Source: Candidatus Scybalocola faecavium
GTDB taxonomy: Bacteria; Bacillota; Clostridia; Lachnospirales; Lachnospiraceae
DNA: 64,000 bases
NCBI GenBank assembly: GCA_018713145.1
Contig: DVFP01000027.1
Location: 62,001 to 126,000 of the forward strand
Reading direction: 5' to 3'
Shown: positions 18,200 through 27,296 of the stretch, piece after piece
Numbering within the stretch: the first letter of the stretch is position 1
How the letters are laid out: each line of letters opens with the position of its first letter
Position numbers and translations under genes: made by a program
Notes under the pieces: generated by a model
The model's input: the letters and a program-made list of their open reading frames with translations, nothing else
Told to the model about the DNA's origin: nothing
The model's database searches: none

Positions 18200-18589
18200 T
18201 TAATGCCATGCAGGAGAATCTTTTTTCCCTGTCCTTTTAAAATATCTGTACCGCCGGTAATGGATCTCGCTGATCAATGTAACGGCGATCAGGTTTTTAA
18301 GCCAGCTGTCTGTTCCCCGGCAACTGACGCAGTGGCCGCCCGGGTCCAGCCCTTCATCTTCTTCCAGAACCAAACGATACATATTTTCCATATAACCGGC
18401 CTTTTGGTATACCTGATCTGCCATTTTCAGGAAACGCACCCGGTCAAAATATTCATCAAACATGGGACTTCCCTCATATTCCGCCTGATCGCACACTTCC
18501 GACACATAAGCCAAAATCTCCCTGGCCATTGGGGGATAAAAAGTTTTCATATACTCCACATCTGTTTTATACCGCTCATCATATACCAT
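18200..18589 (-). CDS. Conserved-looking hypothetical protein
   Basis: 129 residues if translation starts at the ATG at 18589, which has GGGAGG eight bases upstream; an upstream GTG at 18685 would add 32 residues but lacks an RBS. The protein is acidic and helical: YMKTFYPPMAREILAYVSEV, FDEYFDRVRFLKMADQVYQK, and a C-terminal basic stretch IHYRRYRYFKRTGKK. One Cys pair (HCVSCRG) is present. No membrane segment or known domain recognised. It has no obvious partner. Confidence 0.75.
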   Translation of the reverse strand: MVYDERYKTDVEYMKTFYPPMAREILAYVSEVCDQAEYEGSPMFDEYFDRVRFLKMADQVYQKAGYMENMYRLVLEEDEGLDPGGHCVSCRGTDSWLKNLIAVTLISEIHYRRYRYFKRTGKKDSPAWH

Positions 18590-18792
18590 AAGCCCATCCT
18601 CCCGATTTTTCAAAGTTCCTGACAGCTTCCAGTCCCGTACAGGGGATTTCAGATTATATATATGCAAAAAAATCTTTTCTGACACAGGTTTTTTGTTTTT
18701 TTATCTATGCTTTCCGGCAAAAATCGTGTATGATGGTATTAGCTGTGCTGCTTAAAGTGCAGCATGGAATTTTATTTAGGGAGGTTTTTACT

Positions 18793-20316
18793 ATGCGGAA
18801 AAAAACAGCCGCTGTACAGAAGCGTTTTTCCGGAATTTTAGCCCATCCCACCTCTTTTCCCAGCCCTTACGGCATTGGAGATCTTGGCGAGGGCGCATAC
18901 CAGTTTATTGATTTTTTAAAAAATGCCGGTCAGAGTCTTTGGCAATGCCTGCCTTTAGGACCTACAGGCTATGGGGACTCCCCCTATCAGTCCTTCTGCG
19001 CTTTTGCCGGCCAGCCTTTGATCATCAGCCCGGATCGGCTGGCAGATATGGGACTGCTTTCAGAAGAAGATCTTGAGGACATTCCTGAGTGGGATGAAGA
19101 GAAGGTAGACTACGGCCCGGCCATTGCGTACAAAAATCAGCTTTTAAGGATCGCCTATGACACCTTTAAAAAGCCTGAAATGCAGGAGAACCTTTCCGGA
19201 GCCTATACATCCTTTTGCCGGAAGAACAAAGCCTGGCTGGATGATTATGCCCTGTTTATGGCTTTAAAAGACGCCAACGACGGCAAAGCGTGGCTCTTGT
19301 GGCCGGATGAATATAAAAATGCAGATTTAAAGGCCCGGCGCCGCCTTATGCGCCGTTTTAAAGATGAAGCAGGATATTATAAATTTATCCAGTTTATCTT
19401 CTTTATCCAGTGGGATGCTCTTAAAAACTATGCCCATGACAATGGGATCCGGATCATCGGTGATATTCCCATTTTTGTATCCCCGGACAGCGCGGATATT
19501 TGGGCAAATAAAGAGCTGTTTGCCCTGAACGAAAAAGGATACCCTCTGGCTGTAGCCGGGGTTCCTCCGGATTATTTTTCAGCAACAGGGCAGCTTTGGG
19601 GCAATCCTTTGTACAACTGGGAGGCTCACAAGGCTACCGGCTATGCCTGGTGGATCTTACGGATCAAAAACCAGTTAAAGCTTGTGGATTTTCTTCGGAT
19701 CGATCACTTTCGAGGCTTTGAGGCTTACTGGGCGGTTCCCTACGGACGAAAAACTGCCCAGAGGGGCAAGTGGCTGAAAGGACCGGGAGCGGATTTGTTT
19801 AATGCCATCCGTCAGGCTCTTGGAGATGACCTGCCGATTTTTGCCGAGGATCTTGGCGTAATCACGCCAGAGGTGGAAAAGCTGCGGGATGAATTTCATT
19901 TTCCGGGAATGAAGGTGCTCCAGTTCGGTTTTGATGATGTGGAGGAAAATAATTTCCTGCCCTATCTTTTTACCGAAAACTGTATCTGCTACACAGGCAC
20001 CCACGACAATGACACCACTGCAGGCTGGTATGCCACAGCCAGTGAAGCTTCCAAAGATAAGGTGCGCCGCTACATGAACTGTGACGGAGGCATGGTGGCC
20101 CGGGATTTTATCCGTACAGCCATGGGAAGCGTTGCCCGCTACGCTATCTTCCCCCTCCAGGATGCCTTGGGTCTTGGCAGTGAAGCCCGGATGAATATTC
20201 CCGGAACCCCATCCGGAAACTGGGCATGGCGGTACACCCAGGATATGCTCACTCCAGGGCTGGCTCAGGATCTGGCTGAGCTGACCGTTTTATATGGAAG
20301 AAGGCGCGTCCTATGA
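18793..20316 (+). CDS. malQ: 4-alpha-glucanotransferase (amylomaltase)
   Basis: 507 residues from the ATG at 18793 (GGGAGG eight bases upstream; earlier in-frame ATGs lack an RBS). GH77 enzyme that disproportionates maltodextrins. Motifs: SPYGIGDLGEGAYQFIDFL at the N-terminus, VDFLRIDHFRGFEAYWAVP with the nucleophile Asp, FAEDLGVITPEVEKLRDEF with the acid/base Glu, and CYTGTHDNDTTAGWY with the third catalytic Asp. Length is typical. With glgCD and pgi it fits glycogen/maltodextrin metabolism. Its TGA overlaps the plsC ATG. Confidence 0.96.
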   Translation: MRKKTAAVQKRFSGILAHPTSFPSPYGIGDLGEGAYQFIDFLKNAGQSLWQCLPLGPTGYGDSPYQSFCAFAGQPLIISPDRLADMGLLSEEDLEDIPEWDEEKVDYGPAIAYKNQLLRIAYDTFKKPEMQENLSGAYTSFCRKNKAWLDDYALFMALKDANDGKAWLLWPDEYKNADLKARRRLMRRFKDEAGYYKFIQFIFFIQWDALKNYAHDNGIRIIGDIPIFVSPDSADIWANKELFALNEKGYPLAVAGVPPDYFSATGQLWGNPLYNWEAHKATGYAWWILRIKNQLKLVDFLRIDHFRGFEAYWAVPYGRKTAQRGKWLKGPGADLFNAIRQALGDDLPIFAEDLGVITPEVEKLRDEFHFPGMKVLQFGFDDVEENNFLPYLFTENCICYTGTHDNDTTAGWYATASEASKDKVRRYMNCDGGMVARDFIRTAMGSVARYAIFPLQDALGLGSEARMNIPGTPSGNWAWRYTQDMLTPGLAQDLAELTVLYGRRRVL

Positions 20317-21050
20317 TCCGGCTTATTTTAATCGCACTGTTTTTAATCGTTTACTTTATTTTCAGCATCCCTATGTTTCTTATTGAGATCATTATTGGCT
20401 GGATCAACAAGGATGCAAAAGTTAAAAGTTCTCAATGGATCGTGTGTCAGCTTGGATTTAAGCCTATCCTTTTTATTTCCGGTGTACATTTAACCGTTCG
20501 GGGCCTGGAAAATATCCCTGCAGATACCCCGGTGCTTTATGTAGGCAATCACAGAAGTTATTTTGATATTATTATCGGCTACACCCTGGCCAAGAATAAT
20601 ACAGGATTTATTGCCAAAAAGGAAATGGAAAAACTGCCTTTTATCAGTGTGTGGATGAAATTTATTAACTGCCAGTTTTTAGACCGGGATGATATTAAAG
20701 AAGGACTGAAAATGGTCCTGCGGTGCATTGACCTGATCAAAGCCGGAACCTCTATATGGATTTTTCCTGAGGGTACCCGCACTCCGGGCAATGACATGCT
20801 CCCCTTTAAGGAGGGAAGTTTTAAGATTGCCGAAAAGACCGGCTGTCCCATTATCCCCGTGTCTATTAATAACACGGAAAATATTTTTGAGAATCATATC
20901 CCATGGGTAAAAAGCAGCCGTGTTATTTTCGAATTTGGCAAACCAGTGGACGTTAAAAATATGAGCCGGGAAGAAAGGAAACACCTTGGCGCACATATCC
21001 AGGGAATCATTAAAGAAACAGTTGAAAAAAATTCCCGGGAACTAATGTAA
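20313..21050 (+). CDS. plsC: 1-acyl-sn-glycerol-3-phosphate acyltransferase
   Basis: 245 residues, normal for PlsC, which acylates lysophosphatidic acid to phosphatidic acid at the membrane. An N-terminal membrane helix (LIALFLIVYFIFSIPMFLIE) precedes the acyltransferase motifs: NHRSYFD (HX4D) at about residue 79, FLDRDD, and WIFPEGTRTPGN at about 149-160, then a PIIPVSI block. It overlaps malQ by 4 bp (ATGA), so the pair is co-transcribed although the functions are unrelated. Confidence 0.93.
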   Translation: MIRLILIALFLIVYFIFSIPMFLIEIIIGWINKDAKVKSSQWIVCQLGFKPILFISGVHLTVRGLENIPADTPVLYVGNHRSYFDIIIGYTLAKNNTGFIAKKEMEKLPFISVWMKFINCQFLDRDDIKEGLKMVLRCIDLIKAGTSIWIFPEGTRTPGNDMLPFKEGSFKIAEKTGCPIIPVSINNTENIFENHIPWVKSSRVIFEFGKPVDVKNMSREERKHLGAHIQGIIKETVEKNSRELM

Positions 21051-21307
21051 ATCATTATTATTTTTCCTGATCAACGGCAACGCTTCACCTGTAAGGCCTT
21101 ATATCCGGGTCCACATAGAGGCAATGCGGCCATACAGATGGGCCATTACGAATATTTAAAAAATTTCCTATTTCCTTTTCAGGGAAAAAATGTTAAAATT
21201 TACAGTGCGTTTATACAGCCAAAATGCCATAAGGCGCCGCGGGAGCAAGGCGGAGCCTTATCCGGCAGTTTAAGATTATTGTACCAAAAGAATAAGGAGG
21301 GTCTATT

Positions 21308-21793
21308 GTGACGCTAACACCACTTACATTATTTTCCGTATCACCATGGATCATTGTGCTTATTGTTGTCCTGGTGATTTTGATCGCAGGTATCATCTTC
21401 CTTTCCATCTGGGGCAAAAAGCAGCAGAAAAGAATGGATGAATCCCAAAAAGAGATTGAGGCAAATTCTCAAAACATGACCATGTTGGTCATTGATAAAA
21501 AGCGGATGCCATTAAAGGCAGCCGGGCTGCCTTCTGTTGTTGTGGAATCAACGCCAAAGCTGCTGCGCCGCTCTAAAGTTCCTGTTGTAAAGGCAAAGAT
21601 CGGCCCAAGGATCATGGTCCTTATTGCTGATGAAAAGATTTATGATCTGATTCCTGTAAAACAGGAGGTTAAGGCCACGATCAGCGGCATTTATATTACA
21701 AAGGTCCGGAGCCTGAGAGGTCCCGCCCTTGTTGCTCCGCCAAAGCAGAAGTTTACACAGCGTTTAAAAAACAAGCTGAAAAAGAAAAAGTGA
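21308..21793 (+). CDS. Single-pass membrane protein, function unknown
   Basis: 161 residues from a GTG with GGAGGG six bases upstream. A strong N-terminal helix (WIIVLIVVLVILIAGIIFLS, about 14-33) is followed by a charged Lys/Gln/Glu linker and a compact domain of about 90 residues (MLVIDKKRMPLKAAGLP, ARIGPRIMVLIADEKIYDLI-like) ending in a basic tail RLKNKLKKKK. It may belong to a lineage-specific family; no function inferred. The 257-base gap upstream holds an imperfect hairpin (ATAAGGC/GCCTTAT) at about 21228-21261 and nothing else clear. Confidence 0.75.
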   Translation: MTLTPLTLFSVSPWIIVLIVVLVILIAGIIFLSIWGKKQQKRMDESQKEIEANSQNMTMLVIDKKRMPLKAAGLPSVVVESTPKLLRRSKVPVVKAKIGPRIMVLIADEKIYDLIPVKQEVKATISGIYITKVRSLRGPALVAPPKQKFTQRLKNKLKKKK

Positions 21794-21803
21794 TTTTATT
21801 TCA

Positions 21804-21855
21804 TAAAAAACAGCCGGGAAAGTATTCCTTTCGGAAGCCTTCCCGGCTGTTTTTT
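21804..21855. terminator. Bidirectional terminator between the membrane protein and ctpA
   Basis: Perfect 16-bp stem AAAAAACAGCCGGGAA (21804-21819) with TTCCCGGCTGTTTTTT (21840-21855). Confidence 0.9.
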
Positions 21856-23098
21856 ATGACGCTCCCAACATGGTCTGCATCTGTGCTAAAGCGGCATCCA
21901 GCTGATTATCGGTTTCAGACTGGGCATCATATTCCACCTGAATATCCGGCGTTACGCCCTCACCATGAATACAAATACCATTAGGGGTATAATACTGGGA
22001 CTGGGTAACCTTTACAGCAGATCCGTCTCCCAGAGGAAGGATCACCTGAACAATGCCTTTTCCAAAAGTGGTCGTTCCCATAATGGTGGCCTTGCCGTAA
22101 TCCTGCAAAGCTGCAGTAAAGATTTCCGACGCGCTGGCGCTGTTGCCATTCACAAGAACGATCATCGGCAGATCCAGAGTGTCTTCATTTTCTGCATAAT
22201 GCTCTTCCCTGTTTCCATCCTTATCCATGGTGTAGACTAAAAGATCCCCGTCAGGAAGGATCCTGTCCAGCATATCACACACACTGGAGAGAAGGCCCCC
22301 CGGGTTGTCTCTCAAATCTACCACAAGCCCTTCCATCCCCTGGCTTTGAAGCTGGGAAATCGCTGTATTAAACTGTTCTACAGTCACCTCATCAAATTCC
22401 GTCACCTGAATATAGCCGATGTTCCCATCCTTCATCTCGCTGGTCACTGTAGGATTCTGGACTACGCGCCGCTCTACAGTCATATCAATGTACTCTTCTG
22501 TAGACGGACGGTATACTGTAAGGTTTACCGATGTTCCCGACTCGCCTTTGATCTTGGCTACAACACTGTTAATATCCGTACCGGTAACCTCTTCTCCCTC
22601 AACAGCAAATAAAATATCATCCTTGCGCATCCCGGCCTCATATCCGGGACCATTTTCAAAAGGATTGACAATAGTTATGATCCCTGTTTCTACATTCTGG
22701 CTTACACTGACCCCAATGCCGGAATATTCTCCTGAAGAGGATTCCATAAGATCACTGTACTCCTGAGCCGTATAGTAGGTCGTATAGTTTTCCTCCAGAC
22801 CTGCCACATAGCCGGAATAAATGCCTTCGATCATCTTCTCCTCGTCAATATCCGACTCATTAAGATAATATTCATTGATCACTTCATCAATCTTACTAAG
22901 CTTTTCCTGAATCTGGGCCGCATGGCTGGAAGCGTCTGCTTCTCCGGTCTCGTATACGATCTCATCCTCCCCTGACTGGGAAAAACCATTCATAAGGGAA
23001 GAAAAATCCCATTGCCCCATGCAGCCGGCAAATATAAACATACAGTTTAAAACCAGGGAACATGCCAATACTACAAATACGATCTTCTTTTTGCCCAT
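21854..23098 (-). CDS. S41-family C-terminal processing protease, CtpA-like
   Basis: 414 residues. A signal/anchor helix (VFVVLACSLVLNCMFIFAGC) ends in a lipobox-like FAGC at Cys26, so it may be an envelope lipoprotein. A PDZ domain covers about 120-200 (YSGIGVSVSQ, PGYEAGMRKDDIL) and the S41 protease about 225-385, with GNSASASEIF (catalytic Ser, about 320) and TTTFGKGIVQ (Lys347). S41 proteases commonly lie next to ftsEX in Firmicutes and may process wall hydrolases. Here a terminator separates it from ftsX, so it probably has its own promoter. Confidence 0.93.
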   Translation of the reverse strand: MGKKKIVFVVLACSLVLNCMFIFAGCMGQWDFSSLMNGFSQSGEDEIVYETGEADASSHAAQIQEKLSKIDEVINEYYLNESDIDEEKMIEGIYSGYVAGLEENYTTYYTAQEYSDLMESSSGEYSGIGVSVSQNVETGIITIVNPFENGPGYEAGMRKDDILFAVEGEEVTGTDINSVVAKIKGESGTSVNLTVYRPSTEEYIDMTVERRVVQNPTVTSEMKDGNIGYIQVTEFDEVTVEQFNTAISQLQSQGMEGLVVDLRDNPGGLLSSVCDMLDRILPDGDLLVYTMDKDGNREEHYAENEDTLDLPMIVLVNGNSASASEIFTAALQDYGKATIMGTTTFGKGIVQVILPLGDGSAVKVTQSQYYTPNGICIHGEGVTPDIQVEYDAQSETDNQLDAALAQMQTMLGAS

Positions 23099-23249
23099 GA
23101 ATCATGCCTCTTCTTTCCATAGATTTTTTCCGTTCTTTTATTCTATGAACGCAAATACCATTATAATGTTACCACAAACCTTCCATGAATAAAACCCGCT
23201 TCATCATAATTTCACATTTTAAGGTAACCAAAACATTTAAATAAAAGAG

Positions 23250-23280
23250 AAAAACCGCCGGAGCAAAAACCCCGGCGGCC
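23250..23280 (-). terminator. Terminator after ftsX
   Basis: Minus strand CCGCCGG (23280-23274) pairs with CCGGCGG (23263-23257), followed by TTTTTC. Confidence 0.75.
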
Positions 23281-23308
23281 GATTTTATAAATGGCGGATA
23301 AAAACATA

Positions 23309-24211
23309 TCACACACGGATATGCTTGCGCAGTGTAATATAACTTCCGATAAAACCGATCCCCAGTCCCATGATCAAAGAGATGGGAAGCAGGATCCTAA
23401 AGATCTCATCCACCGATGAGAACGTTAAAAAGGCATTGATCACCGGGAACTGTTCGGTGACAAACTTAACGATTTCAACGTAAACAAAGCGTATCAGGAC
23501 CACCGGGATAGCTGAACCGATCAGACCGATCACAATACCCTCTACAAGGAAAGGTCCACGCACAAAAATATCTGTAGCGCCAATGTATTTCATTATGGCG
23601 ATCTCTTCTTTACGGACAGCAATACCTATGCGGACTGTGTTGCTGATCAGGAAGATGGCTACCAGGATCAGGATCACAATGATCCCCAGAGCAACGTAGC
23701 TGACCAGACGGCTGATGTCTGTAAAACTTTCTGCCACAGAATCCAGGGAATTGACATGATCCACCTCTTCAAAGGATTCCAGATAAGACACCAGATCTGC
23801 CTGCTTGGATGTATCACTTAAGGAAATCTCCAGATTAGACAGACCTTCCAAAGGATTAACACCTTCCAGGTTTGTCATCAGGTCCTCGCTGAAATTCTCA
23901 CCGCTGAACTCTTCCCATGCCTCATCATCCGACACGTACCGGACGCTGGCCACCTCATCCCGAAGTTCTACAGTGCTTTTAATCTCCAGGATACGCTCCT
24001 CCGTTACCCCTTCCTTAAAAAACACCGTTACCCCTACTGAAGTTTCCAGATTTTTCATCATCCCCTGAAAATTAATCAGGATACACACAAAAATACCAAA
24101 CATAAACAAACACGATGTAATGGTACCAATGGATGCCAGCGAAAATGTATGATTTCTGAAAATATTTTTTAAGCCCTGCTTTATGCAGTAAAAAAAGTTA
24201 CTAATCCTCAT
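23309..24211 (-). CDS. ftsX: Cell-division ABC transporter permease FtsX
   Basis: 300 residues from the ATG at 24211, which has AAAGGTGG five bases upstream and overlaps the end of ftsE by 11 bp. One membrane helix near the N-terminus (FSLASIGTITSCLFMFGIFV), an extracellular domain of about 110 residues (VGVTVFFKEGVTEERILEIK), then three membrane helices: the FtsX layout. FtsEX couples ATP hydrolysis to periplasmic/wall peptidoglycan hydrolases (PcsB or CwlO in other Firmicutes). The partner hydrolase is not in this cluster. Confidence 0.96.
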   Translation of the reverse strand: MRISNFFYCIKQGLKNIFRNHTFSLASIGTITSCLFMFGIFVCILINFQGMMKNLETSVGVTVFFKEGVTEERILEIKSTVELRDEVASVRYVSDDEAWEEFSGENFSEDLMTNLEGVNPLEGLSNLEISLSDTSKQADLVSYLESFEEVDHVNSLDSVAESFTDISRLVSYVALGIIVILILVAIFLISNTVRIGIAVRKEEIAIMKYIGATDIFVRGPFLVEGIVIGLIGSAIPVVLIRFVYVEIVKFVTEQFPVINAFLTFSSVDEIFRILLPISLIMGLGIGFIGSYITLRKHIRV

Positions 24212-24884
24212 AATATCCACCTTTTTGCTCATCACTGATAATGACGCCATTACTCAGTGTGATCACCCGTTTCTGCATTTGTTCCACAATATCCTTGTTA
24301 TGGGTAACAACAACCACTGTTGTTCCACGGAGATTGATCTCTTCAAGAAGCTTCATAATCTCCCAGGCATTTTTCGGATCCAGGTTTCCTGTAGGCTCAT
24401 CTGCCAGGAGCACCGGCGGATTATTGGCAAGAGCCCGGGCAAGAGCCACCCGCTGCTGCTCACCACCGGACAGCTCATTGGGATAAGCCTTAGCTTTATC
24501 CGACAGTCCCACCAGACTTAACAGTCCGGGCACACTGGCTTTGATCTGCTTGGAAGACTTTCCTACCACCCGCTGTGCAAAGGCAATATTCTCATAAACT
24601 GTCCGGTCCTTCAAAAGCCGGAAGTCCTGAAAGACCACGCCGATTCCCCGGCGCATTTTAGGGATCTTGCGCCGGCGCAGGCGTCCGATGTTTTTATTAT
24701 TCATATAAATCGTGCCGGATGTTGGCTCCAGCTCTTTTAATAACAGCTTAAATAATGTCGTTTTTCCGGAACCGCTGCTGCCTACAATAAACACAAATTC
24801 ACCTTTTTTGATCTTCATGCTTATTCCGTTAAGTGCAGAAACGCCGGTGGAATAAGTCTTATAGACATTATCCAAAGCAATCAT
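24201..24884 (-). CDS. ftsE: Cell-division ABC transporter ATPase FtsE
   Basis: 227 residues, typical FtsE. Starts MIALDNVYKTYSTGVSALNG; Walker A IVGSSGSGKTTLFK at about 34-47, signature LSGGEQQRVALARALA at about 138-153, Walker [13 protein letters not shown]. It overlaps ftsX and starts 12 bp after the PucR-type regulator gene, so all three likely share one transcript. Confidence 0.96.
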   Translation of the reverse strand: MIALDNVYKTYSTGVSALNGISMKIKKGEFVFIVGSSGSGKTTLFKLLLKELEPTSGTIYMNNKNIGRLRRRKIPKMRRGIGVVFQDFRLLKDRTVYENIAFAQRVVGKSSKQIKASVPGLLSLVGLSDKAKAYPNELSGGEQQRVALARALANNPPVLLADEPTGNLDPKNAWEIMKLLEEINLRGTTVVVVTHNKDIVEQMQKRVITLSNGVIISDEQKGGYYED

Positions 24885-24896
24885 AAAGAATCCTCC

Positions 24897-25985
24897 TTAA
24901 TATTCAAATGTCTCCATATATTTCATATACTTGACTACCATGAGAGCGATTTTAAAGGTAATCGCATCCTCAAATACCCTCAGATCAAGCCCGGTGCTTT
25001 TCTGGAGCTTGTCCAGACGATACACCAAAGTATTTCTGTGGATATAAAGCTGACGGCTTGTCTCGGAAACATTCAGGCTGTTTTCAAAAAATTTATTAAT
25101 GGTTGTTAATGTTTCTTCATCGAAATCGTCCGGTGATTTTCCGTCAAAGATTTCTTTAATAAACATTTTACACAGAGGGATGGGCAGCTGATAGATCAAA
25201 CGGCCAATACCTAAGTTACTGTAAGCCACTACGCTGCGTTCACTGTAAAAGATTTTTCCCACATCCAGCGCCATCTTAGCCTCTTTATAAGAACGGGAAA
25301 CATCCTTGATCTCTGTGACGATCGTACCAAGAGCCACCCGCACATCCGGCATGTTTTCCCCGGCCAGCATATCTTTCAGTCCTTTAGCAGACTTACATAA
25401 TTCCTCATACCCTTCCGTGGCAGCTACCTCTTTTACAAGAATCACGCTTTTTTCATCCACTGCTGTAATGAAATCTTTAGTCTTGCTGGAATAAATGGAT
25501 CTTACGATCTCCAGAGCATTCAGTTCCCGGTCGCTGTTAGTCTCAATAATAAATACGATTCTGCGCACATCGGTGTCAATATGCAGCTTTTTGGAACGAT
25601 TGTAAATGTCCACAAGGAGCAAGTTATCCAGCAAAAGATTTTTAATGAAATTATCCTTGTCAAAACGCTCCTTATAAGCTACAAGAAGATTTTGAGTCTG
25701 GAAGGAAGCAATCTTGCCTACCATATAAACATCCTCGCTGTCACCTTTTGCCAGGATCACAAATTCCAGCTGATGTTCATCAAAGACTTTGAAAAACTGT
25801 ACGCCTTGAAGTACCTGGCTGTCTGCCGGAGAACTTACAAAATCCAGCACAGCCTTGGAATACTGTTCTGCATTATCAAAAGTAGACGCTAAAGCATTTC
25901 CTTCTGTATCCATAACACACAGATCAACTCGTGTAATTGTCTTCAAACCTTCCATTGTGCTTTGAAGAATCTGATTTGATATCAT
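24897..25985 (-). CDS. PucR/CdaR-type transcriptional regulator upstream of ftsEX
   Basis: 362 residues. The N-terminal part (about 1-130) is a sensor-like region (RVDLCVMDTEGNALASTFDN), the middle resembles the GGDEF-like core of CdaR proteins (VRVALGTIVTEIKDVSRSYK then EAKMAL), and the C-terminus holds the PucR helix-turn-helix (NVSETSRQLYIHRNTLVYRL). CdaR-type regulators often respond to sugar diacids, but the location 12 bp before ftsE suggests another role here; I cannot name the ligand. GGGGAG precedes the ATG, and a strong promoter lies at 26182-26154. Confidence 0.87.
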   Translation of the reverse strand: MISNQILQSTMEGLKTITRVDLCVMDTEGNALASTFDNAEQYSKAVLDFVSSPADSQVLQGVQFFKVFDEHQLEFVILAKGDSEDVYMVGKIASFQTQNLLVAYKERFDKDNFIKNLLLDNLLLVDIYNRSKKLHIDTDVRRIVFIIETNSDRELNALEIVRSIYSSKTKDFITAVDEKSVILVKEVAATEGYEELCKSAKGLKDMLAGENMPDVRVALGTIVTEIKDVSRSYKEAKMALDVGKIFYSERSVVAYSNLGIGRLIYQLPIPLCKMFIKEIFDGKSPDDFDEETLTTINKFFENSLNVSETSRQLYIHRNTLVYRLDKLQKSTGLDLRVFEDAITFKIALMVVKYMKYMETFEY

Positions 25986-26153
25986 ATTTTTTCTCCCCTA
26001 TTCTAAAGTTTTTTGTACCGACCCCAAGTCCAAAATGAGCCTTAAACCTTCAAGGCTACATTCTAAATATATATTAATGCAATAACGACAAAAAATAAAG
26101 AGGAATTTCTATTTTTTTTCATGGAACGGTTGAAATCTTTACATTTATGTTAC

Positions 26154-26182
26154 ATAATAATTGCATTTCTATGATTTGTCAA
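26154..26182 (-). promoter_or_regulatory. Predicted sigma-A promoter of the regulator-ftsEX operon
   Basis: Minus strand perfect TTGACA (26182-26177), 17 bases, TATTAT (26159-26154). Leader of about 160 bases. Confidence 0.8.
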
Positions 26183-26288
26183 GATGTTCCCCTTGATTTT
26201 GTATAATTTAATTGTTAAAAACTTGTGAATTATGCCCACAGCAGGGAAAACGGGAAGATTTTGTCCTGAAATTTCCGTTCTTAATGGA

Positions 26289-26317
26289 TTGTGAAAAGGA
26301 ATTTTTCATGCTAGACT
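26289..26317 (+). promoter_or_regulatory. Possible promoter of the SDR gene
   Basis: TTGTGA (26289-26294), 17 bases, TAGACT (26312-26317). Confidence 0.5.
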
Positions 26318-26369
26318 GTTTTTTGCAGGCGGGCAGGGCCTGAAATAAAAACAGGAGATGTAAAATACT

Positions 26370-27119
26370 ATGACAGATGATAGAAAGACCGTACTGATCA
26401 CCGGTTCCGGCCGGGGAATCGGCAGGGCAGCTGCTCTTTATTTTGCCAAACATAACACTCAGCCATGGAATGTTGTCATTAACAGCTGCCATAACAAAAC
26501 TCAGCTTGAAGAGACGGCTCATGAAATTTCTTCAATCCCGGGAGCTAACTGTCTGGCCATTGCCGCAGATGTGGGAGACTATTCCCAATGTAGCCGGATG
26601 TTTCATGAGATCCGCCAAAGCTATGGCTCTGTAGACGTTCTTATTAATAATGCCGGTGTGGCTCATATCGGACTGTTTACGGATATGGAGCCTGAGCAAT
26701 GGCAGGAAATGCTTCGCACAAATCTCCTGTCCGTTTTAAACTGCTGCCATCTGGCTGTGCCGGACATGGTTCGGAAAAAATCCGGGAAGATTCTTAACAT
26801 TTCTTCGGTCTGGGGAAATGCCGGCGCATCCTGTGAGGCTGTTTATTCCGCCTCTAAGGGCGGGATCAATGCATTTACAAAAGCCCTGGCCAAAGAGCTG
26901 GCCCCCAGTCACATTCAGGTTAATGCCATCGCCTGCGGCATGATCGATACAGAGATGAACCGATGCCTGTCTCCGGAAGATTACCAGGCTATTATTGATG
27001 AAATCCCCGCCTGCCGCATGGGTACCCCGGAGGAGGTCGCTGCCCTGGCCTACGATCTGGCTACAGGACATGACTATCTGACCGGACAGATCATCACCCT
27101 GGATGGGGGATGGATTTAA
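26370..27119 (+). CDS. SDR-family oxidoreductase, FabG-like
   Basis: 249 residues, a typical classical short-chain dehydrogenase. Motifs: NADP-binding TGSGRGIGRA at about 11-20, NNAG at about 91-94, catalytic Ser in LNISSVWGN and YSASKGG with Tyr and Lys, and the C-terminal GQIITLDGGWI. It resembles 3-oxoacyl-ACP reductase, but it is alone, not in a fab cluster, so the substrate is uncertain. AGGAG is about 12 bases before the ATG. A terminator follows. Confidence 0.88.
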   Translation: MTDDRKTVLITGSGRGIGRAAALYFAKHNTQPWNVVINSCHNKTQLEETAHEISSIPGANCLAIAADVGDYSQCSRMFHEIRQSYGSVDVLINNAGVAHIGLFTDMEPEQWQEMLRTNLLSVLNCCHLAVPDMVRKKSGKILNISSVWGNAGASCEAVYSASKGGINAFTKALAKELAPSHIQVNAIACGMIDTEMNRCLSPEDYQAIIDEIPACRMGTPEEVAALAYDLATGHDYLTGQIITLDGGWI

Positions 27120-27123
27120 AAAA

Positions 27124-27158
27124 GGCCGGCCGGCCGTTTTCCGGCCGCCGGTCTTTTA
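27124..27158 (+). terminator. Terminator of the SDR gene
   Basis: A 12-bp GC-rich stem (GGCCGGCCGGCCG against CCGGCCGCCGGTC, one bulge) followed by TTTTAT. Confidence 0.8.
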
Positions 27159-27163
27159 TACTG

Positions 27164-27276
27164 TGAGCACTTAGCGAAGCCAAGCCGTCAGGCACAGGCT
27201 AAGGTTAGTGCGAACGTACATCGCGAACCTTAACTCGGCGGTCGCTTTGCTCCCGCCGAGTTTAGTTAAGCGATGT
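27164..27276. repeat. Composite palindromic element, family C, between convergent genes
   Basis: Arms AACTCGGCGG (27232-27241) and CCGCCGAGTT (27253-27262) form a perfect stem, nested in ACATCGC (27218-27224) and GCGATGT (27270-27276). Upstream, GAGCACTTAGCG and TTAGTGCGAAC carry a second inverted pair (GCACT/AGTGC). The only match in the window is the short TGAGCAC motif. It looks like a dispersed element known to me from Lachnospiraceae intergenic regions. It may act as the terminator of the UroD-like gene. Confidence 0.6.
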
Positions 27277-27296
27277 TACCCCTCAACTCAAAGGGC

